Assembly: GCF_025420585.1 (NCBI RefSeq)
Contig: NZ_JAOEGB010000008.1
Coordinates: 62,001-126,000, forward strand
Reading direction: 5' to 3'
Length of the DNA stretch: 64,000 nucleotides
Source of the DNA: Planotetraspora sp. A-T 1434
GTDB taxonomy: Bacteria > Actinomycetota > Actinomycetes > Streptosporangiales > Streptosporangiaceae
In this document: in pieces, positions 7,867 through 17,187 of the stretch
Numbering within the stretch: position 1 is the first letter of the stretch
Layout: every line of letters starts with the position of its first letter
Position numbers and translations under genes: made by a program
Notes under the pieces: model-generated
Database searches by the model: none
Told to the model about the DNA's origin: nothing
What the model saw: the letters and a program-made list of their open reading frames with translations, nothing else

Positions 7867-8816
7867 CCCCTCCGGCATGGTTTCTCGTCGAGGACGAGAG
7901 CGCGGTCGTCGCCGTCCGCCGCGCCGCCGCCCAGCGGGCCGAAGCGCTCCGCTTCCCCGGCCACCGCGCCGCCGAGGTGGCCGCCGCCGCCACCCTGATC
8001 GCCACGCACCTGTGCCGGAACGGCGCTCGCGGAACCGTGCACGTACGGCAGGCCGGGCCGGCGCTGGAGATCATCGCGGTCGGTGCAGGCCGTGGTCTCG
8101 ATGTCGCCGGGTTGGGGGGCATCACCGGCGTGAGCGATTGGTCGGACGCTTACTCTCACCCGGAGCGCGGCACCGTGTTCGCCGCCGGCTTCCGTCCTCG
8201 CCGGGACCACCCCGACCTGGCCGGCGAAGGCTGGCTGGTGGACGGGCTCGTCCGGCCGGTGGCGGGTGAGGAGCTCTGCGGGGACGGCTTCGCCGTACGG
8301 CAGGAAGACGGCACACTGGCGCTCATGCTCTGCGACGGCCTCGGCCACGGCCCAATGGCGGCGGCCGCCGCCGACGTCGCGATCCGCACGTTCGAGCACA
8401 TCGGTGACGGGCGGCTGATGGTGGACGGGCCGGGGGAGCTCCTGGAGCGGATCCACAAAGAGCTCCGGGAGACCCGGGGTGCGGCCGTGGCCGTGGCCGT
8501 CGTCTCCGGCGGGATCCTCCGCTACTCGGCGCTGGGCAACGTCTCGGCCGGCATCGTGGACGAGGAACGCCGGGCCCTGGTCTCCCTGCCGGGCATCGCG
8601 GGCCATCGCGCCGCCGCGATCCGGGAGTTCGAATATCCGTTGCCGCCCGGCGCGCTGATCGTCATGCATTCTGACGGGGTGAGGGACCGGTGGGAGCTCA
8701 ACGCCTATCCGGGGCTGCGCGCCCGCGGCCCCCTGGTGATCGCGGCCACCCTGCTGCGCGACATGGGGGTGCCGAGAGACGACGCCGGAATCCTGGTCGC
8801 GAAGCCGGCCTCATGA
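7854..8816 (+). CDS. SpoIIE/PP2C phosphatase with N-terminal GHKL-like region (RsbX-type)
   Basis: This 320-residue protein has about 130 residues resembling a degenerate HATPase module, then a SpoIIE-type PP2C domain. The catalytic motifs read LMLCDGLGHG near residue 160 and MHSDGVRD near 270. In actinobacterial stressosome operons a protein of this build follows rsbT and is thought to dephosphorylate RsbS/RsbR, resetting the switch. The GTG start overlaps rsbT by 13 bases. An RsbU-like activating role is the main alternative. Confidence 0.82.
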   Translation: MGAVAPPAWFLVEDESAVVAVRRAAAQRAEALRFPGHRAAEVAAAATLIATHLCRNGARGTVHVRQAGPALEIIAVGAGRGLDVAGLGGITGVSDWSDAYSHPERGTVFAAGFRPRRDHPDLAGEGWLVDGLVRPVAGEELCGDGFAVRQEDGTLALMLCDGLGHGPMAAAAADVAIRTFEHIGDGRLMVDGPGELLERIHKELRETRGAAVAVAVVSGGILRYSALGNVSAGIVDEERRALVSLPGIAGHRAAAIREFEYPLPPGALIVMHSDGVRDRWELNAYPGLRARGPLVIAATLLRDMGVPRDDAGILVAKPAS

Positions 8817-8826
8817 CGGGCCCGAG

Positions 8827-8870
8827 ATCCGTACCGGCATCCGTACCGGCATCCGTACCGGCATCCGTAT
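8827..8870. repeat. 12-bp tandem repeat (ATCCGTACCGGC x3 plus partial)
   Basis: Units start at 8827, 8839 and 8851, with a partial fourth at 8863. They fill the gap between the phosphatase stop and the ribosome-binding site of the histidine kinase. Confidence 0.9.
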
Positions 8871-8886
8871 CTACGTGGAGGCGCGC

Positions 8887-10155
8887 ATGCTTCTGAAGAA
8901 GATGACCCGCATCCGTCTCCCGAAGGCGCGCACGAGGAAGGCCGAGCTTGAGGAGCTGAGGGCGCGTAACGCGGAGTTGGAGGCCGCCAACCGGCGGGTG
9001 ACGGCCCTCTACGAGCAGATCTCCGAGGAACTGGAGCAGACCAACCAGGGCGTGGTCGCGCTCTACGCCGAACTGGAGGACAGGACGGCCCGGCTCCATG
9101 AGGCCAACGAGGCCAAGACGCGGTTCCTCGCGAACGTCAGCCATGAGCTCCGGGCTCCCGCGACCTCGATCCTCGGCCTGTGCCGCATGCTCATCGACCC
9201 TCCCACCGGCCATCCGGCCCTGGGCGAGCCTCTCGATCCGGAGCGACGCCACCAGGTGGAGCTGATCCGCACCTCGGGCCGTGACCTCCTCACCCTGGTC
9301 AACGACCTTCTCGACCTCGCCAAAGCCGAGTCGGGACGGATGGAGCCCAACCTGACCGAGGTGGACGTCCGGGCGGTCTTCGGACGGCTGACCGGTCTGC
9401 TCCGGCCGATGGTGAGGGACGGCGTGGAGCTCGCCGTCGAGGATCCGGACGCGGTCGGTCACCTGTTCACCGACGAGGTGATGCTGACGCGGGTGCTGCG
9501 CAACCTCCTCACCAACGGCCTGAAGTTCACCGAGCGGGGAGAAGTGCGCCTCAGCGCCCATGAGGAGGACGGCGAGGTCGTCCTGAGCGTCGCCGACACC
9601 GGGATCGGCATCGCCGCAGACCAGCTCGACAAGATCTTCGAAGAGTTCTACCAGGTGCGCGGGCCGCTGCAGGCCGAGGTGACCGGGACCGGCCTCGGCC
9701 TGCCGTACGCCCGGAGGCTTGTCCGCATCCTGGGGGGCACGATGTCGGTGCGGAGCACGGCCGGGAAAGGCACCGACTTCGAGGTACGGCTGCCGCGCCC
9801 GAAAGTGGGCAGAGCGCTCATCGTGGACGACGACGCGGCGTTCCGCCTCGTGCTGCTCGACTTGGTGAAGGGCGTGGCGGACACCGTCGAACAGGCGGCC
9901 GACGGTCAGGAGGGGCTGGATGCGATGCGCCGGAGCCGCCCTGACGTGGTGTTCCTCGACATGCGGATGCCCGGGATGGGAGGGGAGCGGGTGCTGGAGG
10001 CGATGCACGGGGACGACCTCCTCCGAGAGATCCCCGTCGTGGTGGTGACGTCGGCCGAGGTCGGGCTGCCGCCCGGCGGAGCGGTGGCCGTGCTCCAGAA
10101 GTCGGCGCTCAGCAGGACGGAGCTGCTTCGGGCGATCGGGGCGTGCCGGAGATGA
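8887..10155 (+). CDS. Hybrid histidine kinase with C-terminal receiver
   Basis: This is a 422-residue cytoplasmic protein. A charged coiled coil (about 10-75) leads into HisKA with NVSHELRAP (His86). A HATPase_c domain follows (N-box [10 protein letters not shown]1 DTGIGI, G2 GTGLGLPYA), then a receiver domain whose phosphoacceptor Asp is in [10 protein letters not shown]. There is no membrane segment, so it senses an internal signal or docks to the stressosome through its coiled coil. The ATG at 8887 has GGAGG 5 bases upstream. The stop overlaps the next gene (ATGA), so receiver-phosphatase and kinase are made together. Confidence 0.9.
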   Translation: MLLKKMTRIRLPKARTRKAELEELRARNAELEAANRRVTALYEQISEELEQTNQGVVALYAELEDRTARLHEANEAKTRFLANVSHELRAPATSILGLCRMLIDPPTGHPALGEPLDPERRHQVELIRTSGRDLLTLVNDLLDLAKAESGRMEPNLTEVDVRAVFGRLTGLLRPMVRDGVELAVEDPDAVGHLFTDEVMLTRVLRNLLTNGLKFTERGEVRLSAHEEDGEVVLSVADTGIGIAADQLDKIFEEFYQVRGPLQAEVTGTGLGLPYARRLVRILGGTMSVRSTAGKGTDFEVRLPRPKVGRALIVDDDAAFRLVLLDLVKGVADTVEQAADGQEGLDAMRRSRPDVVFLDMRMPGMGGERVLEAMHGDDLLREIPVVVVTSAEVGLPPGGAVAVLQKSALSRTELLRAIGACRR

Positions 10156-11969
10156 GCGAGCTGATCCTCGTCGTGGATGATGTGGAGGCCAACCGCTACG
10201 TCATCGGGACGTGGCTGCAGCATGCCGGCTATCGGGTCACCGAGGCGGCCACGGGCGGGGCCGCCCTGGAGGCGGCCGGCCGGGAGCGCCCCGACCTCGT
10301 GCTGCTCGACGTGCAGATGCCCGACATGGATGGCTTCGAGGTTTGTGAGCGGATCAAGGCCGATCCCGAGACCGCCGCGGTGCCCGTCATTCACCTCACG
10401 GCGACGGCCGTCGACGTGCGGGACCGGACGATGGGGCTGACCAGGGGCGCGGACGGCTATCTGACCGAGCCGATCGAGCCGGAGGTGCTGCTGGCGACGG
10501 TGCACGCCACACTCCGGTACGCCAGGGCGCGGCACCGTGCCGAACGGCTGGCGGGCCGGCTGGCCGGGCTCGCCGACACGACGGTCGCCGTCAACACCGC
10601 GACCACCCTCGGGGAGCTCCTGACGGCGGCGGCGGAAGGCGCCGCGCGGATGTTCGGCTGCCCGGCGACGGTCGCCGTCTCCGGCGACGATGACAGCGCA
10701 GGCGGCGCAGACGGCGGAAGCAGGGGACGAGGCGGAAGCAGGGGAGAAGGCGGCGGCGTGCGGTACGCGGTCGCCGACCCGTGGGGCGGCGACGGGCGCG
10801 TCCGGACGGCGGCGGACAGAACGCTCGGCGAGGTCGCGACCGGCTTCACCCTCACGGTCGCCCCACCGGAGGAGTGGGCCGAACTGCTGGCGCCCTCGGC
10901 CCTGATGGCCGACGTCCGGGTGGCACTGGCCCGGCTCGGCAGGGTGCATCCAGGGGCGTCCCCCTCAGCCGCATCCCAGCCGCGTGCCCCGCATCCGGAC
11001 GGTCATCAGCCGCCCGATACCCATCCCGATACCCATCCCGATACTCATCCCGATGGTCCCCCGCCGCCCGGGGCTCAGCCGCTCGAAGGGCATCCGAACC
11101 CCGCCCAGCCGGGCACGGCTCAGGGGGAGGCGGCCAAGCCGGGCGGAGGTCGGCCGCCGGTCGCGGTGCTGGTGCCGGCGGCGGCGACCGCGAGCGAGGA
11201 GGACCGGCACGTCCTGAGCCAGCTCACCCAGGCCGTCGCGCTGGCCGTCGAGGCGCTGCGCTCCTATGACGAGGAGCGCCGGATCGCCGTGACCCTGCAG
11301 CGCAGCCTGCTGCCGCGCGACCTGCCGAAGGTCCAGGGGATGGAGCTGGCCGCGCGGTACGTCCCGGCGAGCGCGCAGGCCGAGATCGGCGGGGACTTCT
11401 ACGAGGTCATCAGTCTCGGCGACCGGCTGCTCGTGGCGATCGGAGACGTGCTCGGCCATTCGCTGCACGCGGCGACGGTCATGGCGGAGGTGCGGCACGC
11501 GCTGCGGGCGTACGCGTGCGAGGGGCACTCGCCGGGCGACATCCTGGCGAACATCAACCGGCTGATGCTGCGGTTCCACCCCCGTGAGATCGCGACCGTG
11601 TGCCTGCTGCTGGTGGATCCGGAGACCGGGGACGTCCGCGCCTGCAACGCCGGCCACCTTCCGCCGCTGCTCGTGTCCACGGGGCGGTCGGAGTACGTGA
11701 CGCTGGCGGGCCCCCTGCTCGGGGCCGACCTGCCGAGGCCGGGCGAGTCGGCGCTGTGGATCCCGCCGGGTGGCGCGCTCGTCCTGGTAACCGACGGGCT
11801 CGTAGAGCGGCGCGACATGAGCATCCAGGAGGGCATGGCCCGGCTCCAGCGGCTCGCCAACGTCGTCGAGCCAGACCTGGAGAGCTTCTGCGACCGGATG
11901 CTGGAGGACCTCATGCCGGCCGACCACGAGGACGACATCGCCCTCGTGGTCCTGCGCCGCTCACCCTGA
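10152..11969 (+). CDS. Receiver-GAF-SpoIIE phosphatase (RsbU-like effector)
   Basis: This 605-residue protein has three parts. A receiver domain (about 5-125) carries the Asp of [17 protein letters not shown]-like region (about 135-360) is interrupted by a low-complexity insert, and a SpoIIE/PP2C domain (about 375-605) has [15 protein letters not shown] and VTDGLVE motifs. The insert contains a 12-bp tandem repeat at 11021-11055 that encodes Thr-His-Pro-Asp repeats. The protein should dephosphorylate an RsbV-type antagonist, such as the STAS protein at 5820, when its receiver is phosphorylated by the upstream hybrid kinase. Coupled translation (ATGA) supports that pairing. Confidence 0.88.
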   Translation: MSELILVVDDVEANRYVIGTWLQHAGYRVTEAATGGAALEAAGRERPDLVLLDVQMPDMDGFEVCERIKADPETAAVPVIHLTATAVDVRDRTMGLTRGADGYLTEPIEPEVLLATVHATLRYARARHRAERLAGRLAGLADTTVAVNTATTLGELLTAAAEGAARMFGCPATVAVSGDDDSAGGADGGSRGRGGSRGEGGGVRYAVADPWGGDGRVRTAADRTLGEVATGFTLTVAPPEEWAELLAPSALMADVRVALARLGRVHPGASPSAASQPRAPHPDGHQPPDTHPDTHPDTHPDGPPPPGAQPLEGHPNPAQPGTAQGEAAKPGGGRPPVAVLVPAAATASEEDRHVLSQLTQAVALAVEALRSYDEERRIAVTLQRSLLPRDLPKVQGMELAARYVPASAQAEIGGDFYEVISLGDRLLVAIGDVLGHSLHAATVMAEVRHALRAYACEGHSPGDILANINRLMLRFHPREIATVCLLLVDPETGDVRACNAGHLPPLLVSTGRSEYVTLAGPLLGADLPRPGESALWIPPGGALVLVTDGLVERRDMSIQEGMARLQRLANVVEPDLESFCDRMLEDLMPADHEDDIALVVLRRSP

Positions 11970-12033
11970 CCGGCCGCGAGTCGCCTACTACCTGCCGTGT
12001 ACGGCCCGCCGGGTGAAGGCGGCCTACGACCGC

Positions 12034-13545
12034 TTACGACCCGGTGCTGACGGCGCCCGATCCGCGACCGGCGGACTCGGGTCCGGCGGGCTCTGTGCTG
12101 GCCGGTTGGGTGCTGTCTGCCCCTGTGCCTGCTGAGCCCGTGCCGGTCGGCCTTGTGCCGGCAGACCGGATGGCGACGACGGCGGCGGTCAGCGCGAGCG
12201 CGGCCAGCACGGCGCCTCCGGCGAAGGCGGCCGCCATGCCGTGGACGAGCGCGCCCGAGGCCGCAACGGCGGTGCCGTGCATGGCCATGCCGAACACGGA
12301 GACCAGGGCGGCCGAGCCGAGCGCGCCGCCGGCCCACACCATGGTCTGCGCCAGACCCGACGCGGCGCCCGACTCGCGCGGGGCGACTCCCGACAGGATG
12401 GTGGCGTTGAGCGGCATGAAGCTGAGCCCGCCGCCCAGTCCGAGCAGAAGCGTCGGGCCGAACACTCCGGTGAAATACGAGGTGTCCGCCGAGACACGGG
12501 TCAGCCACAGCATCCCGGTCAGAGCCACCGTGGCACCGGTCACCACGATCCGCTTCGCGCCGAACCGGGGCAGCAGGCGCGGCACGATCCGCACGACGGA
12601 GAACTGCGTGAGCGTCATCGGCAGGAACGCGAACCCGGCCGTGACCGGATCCATGCGGAGCACGAGCTGATGGAACTGCGTCATGAAGAAGAAGAACCCG
12701 AACATCGCGGCCGACAGGAGCAGAACGACCAGGTAGGCGGCCGAGCGGTTGCGGTCCGCGAGCAAGTGGAGAGGCATGATGGGTTGCCGCGCCCGGGTCT
12801 CCACCACGACGAACAGGGCCAGCAGCGCCGCGGCCACCACGAGGGCCGGGGCCGCGTCGCGCCAGCCGGAGTCGGCCATCGTGATCAGCGCGTACACGAG
12901 GGAGACCATGCCGCCCGTCGCGGTCACGGCTCCGGCGAGGTCGAACCGGCCGGGATGCCGGTCCGGCTCGGCGATGAACCGGGGTGCGAGCGCGACGACC
13001 ACGAGCCCGATCGGGACGTTGACGAAGAACGTCCAGCGCCAGGAGACGGTGCCGGTGAGCGCGCCGCCGAGGATGAGCCCGATCGACCCTCCCGCACCGG
13101 TGACGGCCGAGTAGACGCTGATCGCCCGGTTCCGCGCGGCGCCCTCGGCGAACGTCGTGGCGATCAGGGCGAGGATGCTGGGCCCGGCGATGGCGGCGCC
13201 CACGCCCTGTGCGGCTCTCGCCGCCAGCAGCCACCACCCGGCGGTGGCCAGGCCGCCGAGCAGGGAGCCGAGCGTGAAGACCAGCACCCCGGCGACGAAT
13301 ACCCTGCGCCGCCCGAGGATGTCACCCGCCCGGCCGCCGAGCAGCAGGAGGCCGCCGAAGGCGAGCAGGTAGCCGTTCATGACCCACGAAAGCCCGGTGG
13401 GGGAGAAGCCGATCTCCTGCTGGATCCTCGGCAGCGCGATGGTCACGATCGTTCCGTCCAGGCCGATCATGAGCTGGCAGGTGACGACGACCGCGAGGGC
13501 CAGGCGGGTGTGCGCCGTACGGGGAGATACGGTGAGCGTCGACAA
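12034..13545 (-). CDS. MFS drug:H+ antiporter, DHA2-type (14 TM)
   Basis: This is a 503-residue major facilitator with about 14 hydrophobic helices. The N-terminal motif GLDGTIVTIALPRIQ and the loop-2/3 motif GGRAGDILGRRRV are typical of DHA2 multidrug exporters. The cytoplasmic tail is a Thr/Gly/Ser/Pro-rich run. The TTG at 13545 is preferred because GGAGG lies 5 bases upstream; a TTG at 13557 is an alternative. It is divergent from a TetR gene with two related palindromes between them, so TetR-controlled efflux is the likely role. Confidence 0.88.
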   Translation of the reverse strand: MSTLTVSPRTAHTRLALAVVVTCQLMIGLDGTIVTIALPRIQQEIGFSPTGLSWVMNGYLLAFGGLLLLGGRAGDILGRRRVFVAGVLVFTLGSLLGGLATAGWWLLAARAAQGVGAAIAGPSILALIATTFAEGAARNRAISVYSAVTGAGGSIGLILGGALTGTVSWRWTFFVNVPIGLVVVALAPRFIAEPDRHPGRFDLAGAVTATGGMVSLVYALITMADSGWRDAAPALVVAAALLALFVVVETRARQPIMPLHLLADRNRSAAYLVVLLLSAAMFGFFFFMTQFHQLVLRMDPVTAGFAFLPMTLTQFSVVRIVPRLLPRFGAKRIVVTGATVALTGMLWLTRVSADTSYFTGVFGPTLLLGLGGGLSFMPLNATILSGVAPRESGAASGLAQTMVWAGGALGSAALVSVFGMAMHGTAVAASGALVHGMAAAFAGGAVLAALALTAAVVAIRSAGTRPTGTGSAGTGADSTQPASTEPAGPESAGRGSGAVSTGS

Positions 13546-13567
13546 ACGAGCCTCCAAGGGATTAAGT

Positions 13568-13610
13568 GGAGGGAGCCTCCGATACGGCGAATATACGGAG
13601 GTCGCCTCCG
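13568..13610. promoter_or_regulatory. Paired palindromes in TetR/MFS divergent promoter
   Basis: GGAGG-GAG-CCTCC (13568-13580) and CGGAGG-TCG-CCTCCG (13596-13610) share arms, and their centres lie about 29 bp apart, close to three helical turns. They sit between the divergent exporter and TetR starts and are the obvious operators. Confidence 0.6.
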
Positions 13611-13629
13611 GTTTGCAAGGGTGTTATCT

Positions 13630-14181
13630 ATGAGCAGGCCCATGCGCGCCGACGCGCGGCGTAACTACGAGCGGCTACTGGCGGAGGCCCGGGAGCTTTT
13701 CGGCGAGGAGGGTCCCGACGTGCCGCTGGAGGACATCGCCCGCCGGGCGGAGGTCGGCATCGGGACGCTCTACCGGCACTTCCCCACGCGGCAGGCGCTT
13801 CAGGAGGCGGTCTACCGGGACCAGATCGAGGCGCTCGCCGCGGATGCGTACGAACTGGCCGAGCGGGACGAGCCGGGCGAGTCGCTGGTCCGGTGGATCC
13901 GGTCGATGATGTCGCATTCCACCGCCAAGCGCGGCCTCAACTCGGCCCTCGTGGTCACGCTCGGCCGGGATTCGGAGCTGTTCTCCATCTGCCGGGATGT
14001 GATCTCACGCGCGGGGGGCACGCTGCTCGCGAAGGCACAGGAGGCCGGGGCCGTACGGCGGGATGTCGAGATTCTGGACCTGCTCAAGCTGATCCACGCG
14101 ATCGCGCTGGCGACGGAGAAGTCTCCGGAGACCGCCGACCGGTTGATCATGTTCGTCATCGAGGGGCTGCGCCCTCGGTGA
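13630..14181 (+). CDS. TetR/AcrR family regulator of the divergent exporter
   Basis: This 183-residue protein has an N-terminal TetR helix-turn-helix (about 10-55; IARRAEVGIGTLYRHFPTR) and a helical ligand domain. Its ATG is about 20 bp from the second of two palindromes, and the MFS gene runs the other way. Repression of both genes, relieved by a transported compound, is the likely scheme. The C-terminal domain has the pattern of SACE_7040-type regulators, but the ligand cannot be inferred. Confidence 0.88.
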   Translation: MSRPMRADARRNYERLLAEARELFGEEGPDVPLEDIARRAEVGIGTLYRHFPTRQALQEAVYRDQIEALAADAYELAERDEPGESLVRWIRSMMSHSTAKRGLNSALVVTLGRDSELFSICRDVISRAGGTLLAKAQEAGAVRRDVEILDLLKLIHAIALATEKSPETADRLIMFVIEGLRPR

Positions 14182-14182
14182 G

Positions 14183-15154
14183 TCATCGAAGGGCCGCGCC
14201 GCCGGTGTGACGGAACGTCTGGCGGTAGGCCAGGGGCGAGACGCCCACGGCCGCGTGCAGGTGCTGTCGCAGCGAGACCGCCGTGCCGAACCCCGCCCGC
14301 CGGGCGATGACGTCCACCGGGAGGTCGGTGGTCTCCAGTAGGTGCCGGGCGTGCTCGACCCGCTGCCGGGTGAGCCACCTGGCCGGGCTGAGCCCGGTCT
14401 CCTCGCGGAAGCGGCGGGTGAACGTGCGCACGCTCATCCTGGCGTGCCCGGCCAGCGCGGAGAGGTCCACCGGCTCCTGCAGGCGCTCCAGCATCCACGC
14501 CCGCGTGGGCGCCGTGGTGGTCCCGGACGGGTCAGGGAGCGGACGCTCGATGTACTGCGCCTGGCCGCCCTCCCTGAACGGCGGGGTCACGCAGCGGCGG
14601 GCCGTCCGGTTGGCCACCTCGCTGCCGTGGTCGCGCCGGATGACGTGCAGGCACAGGTCGATCCCGGCGGACACCCCGGCCGAGGTGAGGATGTCGCCGT
14701 CGTCGATGAACAGCACGTCGGGGTCGAGCCGTACGCGAGGGAAGAGGGCGCGGAACTGGCCGGCGTTGCGCCAGTGCGTCGTGGCCGGACGGCCGTCGAG
14801 CAGCCCGGCGGCGGCCAGGACGAACGCACCCGTGCAGATGGAGATGATCCGGGAGCGCTCCGCCGCCCGGCGCAACGCAGCGCGCACGGGCGCGCTGACC
14901 GTGCCGTCGGTCATGGGCGTCCCACTGTGGATCCCCGGCACGACCACCGTGTCGGCGGTCGCCAGCACGCCCAGGTCGTGGTCCGGGAGCACGCTGTAAC
15001 CGGCCCGGCTCCACACCGGCTGGCCGTCCGGTGTGCAGGTCACGACCTCGTAGAGCGGCTCGTCGCCGCCGGTCGCCCAGAACACCTGACCCGGAACGCC
15101 GAGGTCGAGCGTGGCGAAGTCGTCCATGGCGAGTACGGCGACGCGGTGCTGCAT
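14183..15154 (-). CDS. GlxA family (DJ-1/PfpI-AraC) transcriptional regulator
   Basis: This 323-residue protein has an N-terminal DJ-1/PfpI-like domain (about 5-170; nucleophile-elbow region ICTGAFVLAAAG) and a C-terminal AraC double helix-turn-helix (about 220-315; MSVRTFTRRFREETG). It faces the MFS transporter at 15226, which it probably controls. Its stop lies just after that of the convergent TetR gene. Length and domain order are normal for the family. Confidence 0.9.
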   Translation of the reverse strand: MQHRVAVLAMDDFATLDLGVPGQVFWATGGDEPLYEVVTCTPDGQPVWSRAGYSVLPDHDLGVLATADTVVVPGIHSGTPMTDGTVSAPVRAALRRAAERSRIISICTGAFVLAAAGLLDGRPATTHWRNAGQFRALFPRVRLDPDVLFIDDGDILTSAGVSAGIDLCLHVIRRDHGSEVANRTARRCVTPPFREGGQAQYIERPLPDPSGTTTAPTRAWMLERLQEPVDLSALAGHARMSVRTFTRRFREETGLSPARWLTRQRVEHARHLLETTDLPVDVIARRAGFGTAVSLRQHLHAAVGVSPLAYRQTFRHTGGAALR

Positions 15155-15225
15155 GGCCGGATTCTTTCACACATTGGCTTCCGGGCCACTGTCGAGGGAT
15201 GCCCGGCGCAGACAGGATGAACGGC

Positions 15226-16494
15226 ATGCAATCGTCGCGGACCCTCCATCGGGCCTGGATCGTCGCCATCGTCGCTTTCGTCGCCATCGTGGGGGCGGCC
15301 GGGTTCCGCGCCACCCCCGGCGTGTTGATCACGCCACTGCAGGACGAGTTCGGCTGGTCGAGAGGGACGATCTCACTCGCGGTCTCGGTCAACCTGACGC
15401 TCTACGGCCTCTTCTCGCCCTTCGCCGCCGCCCTGATGGAACGGTTCGGGATGCGGCGGGTGGTCTCGGCCGCGCTCGCCCTGGTGGCGTTGGGCAGCGG
15501 CCTCACCGTCTTCATAACGGCGAGCTGGCAGCTCGTCCTGCTCTGGGGCGTGCTCGTCGGGCTGGGCACCGGCTCGATGGCCCTCGTCTTCGCCGCGACC
15601 CTCACCGACCGCTGGTTCGTCCGGCACCGCGGCGTGGTCATGGGCGTGCTGACGGCGGGAGGGGCCACCGGGCAGCTCATCTTCCTCCCCGTGCTCGCCC
15701 ACCTGGCCGAGACGCAGGGCTGGCGGACCTCGGCGCTGACCGTCGCGGGGGCGGCCCTGGCGGTCGTGCCGCTGGTGTGGTTCCTGCTCCGCGACACCCC
15801 CGAGGAGCTCGGGCTCACGGCTCTCGGCGCCACGGAGCCGATCGTCCGCACGCCCAGCGGGGGAGCCGCCGCGCGGGCGCTCAGGGTGCTCCGCCAGTCG
15901 GCGCGCAAGAAGTCGTTCTGGTATCTCGTCGCGGGCTTCGCCATCTGCGGCGCGAGCACGAACGGGCTCGTGGGCACTCACTTCATCCCGGCCGCGCACG
16001 ACCACGGCATGGGGGAGACCGCCGCCGCGTCGCTGCTGGCCGTCATCGGGATCTTCGACATCGTGGGCACGGTGGCCTCAGGCTGGCTGAGCGACCGGGT
16101 GGACTCTCGCGTCCTGCTCACGGTCTACTACGCGCTGCGCGGGCTGTCGCTGCTCGTCCTGCCGCAGCTCTTCGCGGCGACGGCCCACCCGAGCATGCTG
16201 GTCTTCATCATCTTCTACGGCCTCGACTGGGTGGCGACCGTGCCGCCGACCGTGGCCCTGTGCCGCAAGGTCTTCGGCCCGGACGGATCCGTGGTCTTCG
16301 GCTGGGTGTTCGCCTCGCACCAGGTGGGCGCGGCCGTCGCCGCCACCGTGGCCGGAGTGACGCGCGACCACCTCGGCAACTACAACCTCGCGTGGTACGG
16401 CGCGGGCCTGCTGTGCCTGCTCGCCGCCCTGATGTCGGCCCGGATCGTCACGAATGTGAGGCAGGACCGCCGGGCTGCCATCCTGGTCGGGTGA
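15226..16494 (+). CDS. MFS transporter (12 TM)
   Basis: This is a 422-residue major facilitator with about 12 transmembrane helices and an N-terminus ending in a conserved-looking FGWSRGTISLAVS segment. That pattern resembles oxalate/formate or monocarboxylate-type carriers (OFA/MCT-like), a tentative subgroup. The ATG at 15226 has ACAGGA 8 bases upstream; ATGs at 15217 and 15199 are in frame. It is divergent from the GlxA-type regulator. The stop overlaps the next gene by GTGA, so the peptidyl-tRNA hydrolase-like gene may be co-translated. Confidence 0.85.
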   Translation: MQSSRTLHRAWIVAIVAFVAIVGAAGFRATPGVLITPLQDEFGWSRGTISLAVSVNLTLYGLFSPFAAALMERFGMRRVVSAALALVALGSGLTVFITASWQLVLLWGVLVGLGTGSMALVFAATLTDRWFVRHRGVVMGVLTAGGATGQLIFLPVLAHLAETQGWRTSALTVAGAALAVVPLVWFLLRDTPEELGLTALGATEPIVRTPSGGAAARALRVLRQSARKKSFWYLVAGFAICGASTNGLVGTHFIPAAHDHGMGETAAASLLAVIGIFDIVGTVASGWLSDRVDSRVLLTVYYALRGLSLLVLPQLFAATAHPSMLVFIIFYGLDWVATVPPTVALCRKVFGPDGSVVFGWVFASHQVGAAVAATVAGVTRDHLGNYNLAWYGAGLLCLLAALMSARIVTNVRQDRRAAILVG

Positions 16495-17141
16495 CAGAAC
16501 GCGTGCTTCCCCTGGTCGTCCGCATCGAGCGTGCCGCTCCGCCCGAGCGCACGGACGCGCTCGAGGCGGCGGCGACAGCCGTACTGCGCTTGCTCGATCA
16601 GGACGAGTGGGCCGAGCCGATCGCGGAGTGGGAGGACCACCGGATCAGGAAGGTCGTCCGCCGGGCACGCGGGTCGGAATGGCGGCGGGTCCTCACCCTG
16701 CCGGGGATCACCGTGACGCACCGCACGGCCGAGGTCCGGGTGCACCCTCCGGTGCCGCTCGACGACTGGCCCAAGGACCTGTCGCGGCTCCAGGTGTCGG
16801 GCACCGATCTGGCCGACTCCGCGCCTGCTCCGGAGCCGGACCTCGGCGGCGTGGTGCTGTGGGTCAATCCGAACCTCGACATGACGGCGGGCAAGGCGAT
16901 GGCCCAGGCCGGCCACGGCGCCCAGCTCGCCTGGTGGGCCTCCGGCGAGACCGCCAGGGCCACCTGGAGGGACCGAGGGCTCGCCGTGTCCGTGCGGACC
17001 GCCGGCCCGGCCAGATGGGCGGAACTGGTGGGCGGCGGCCTGCCGGTAGTCCGGGACGCGGGCTTCACGGAGATCGAACCCGGCTCCGCGACGGTGATCG
17101 CCGACGCCCCGTGGCTACCCCGGGGCGTTCTCGAAGTGTGA
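16491..17141 (+). CDS. PTH2 family peptidyl-tRNA hydrolase
   Basis: This is a 216-residue protein. The C-terminal ~105 residues contain VNPNLDMTAGKAMAQAGHGA, which matches the PTH2 active-site signature (K, and the Q-x-x-H helix). The first ~110 residues are an actinobacterial extension seen in such genes. PTH2 frees tRNA from peptidyl-tRNA that has fallen off the ribosome. The GTG overlaps the MFS stop by four bases, and no functional link to the transporter is evident. Confidence 0.8.
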   Translation: MTERVLPLVVRIERAAPPERTDALEAAATAVLRLLDQDEWAEPIAEWEDHRIRKVVRRARGSEWRRVLTLPGITVTHRTAEVRVHPPVPLDDWPKDLSRLQVSGTDLADSAPAPEPDLGGVVLWVNPNLDMTAGKAMAQAGHGAQLAWWASGETARATWRDRGLAVSVRTAGPARWAELVGGGLPVVRDAGFTEIEPGSATVIADAPWLPRGVLEV

Positions 17142-17174
17142 TGGGGATCGCGCCCGAATTAACGGGATATGCCG

Positions 17175-17180
17175 TACGCT
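17175..17180 (+). promoter_or_regulatory. -10-like TACGCT, leaderless start
   Basis: TACGCT lies 7 bp before a GTG start that lacks a Shine-Dalgarno sequence. Confidence 0.4.
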
Positions 17181-17187
17181 CCCGATC

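Noticed and set aside
12241-14181. Long continuous plus-strand frame across the MFS gene into TetR
   Set aside because: It is the mirror of the MFS gene in GC-rich DNA; only the part from 13630 has TetR motifs.
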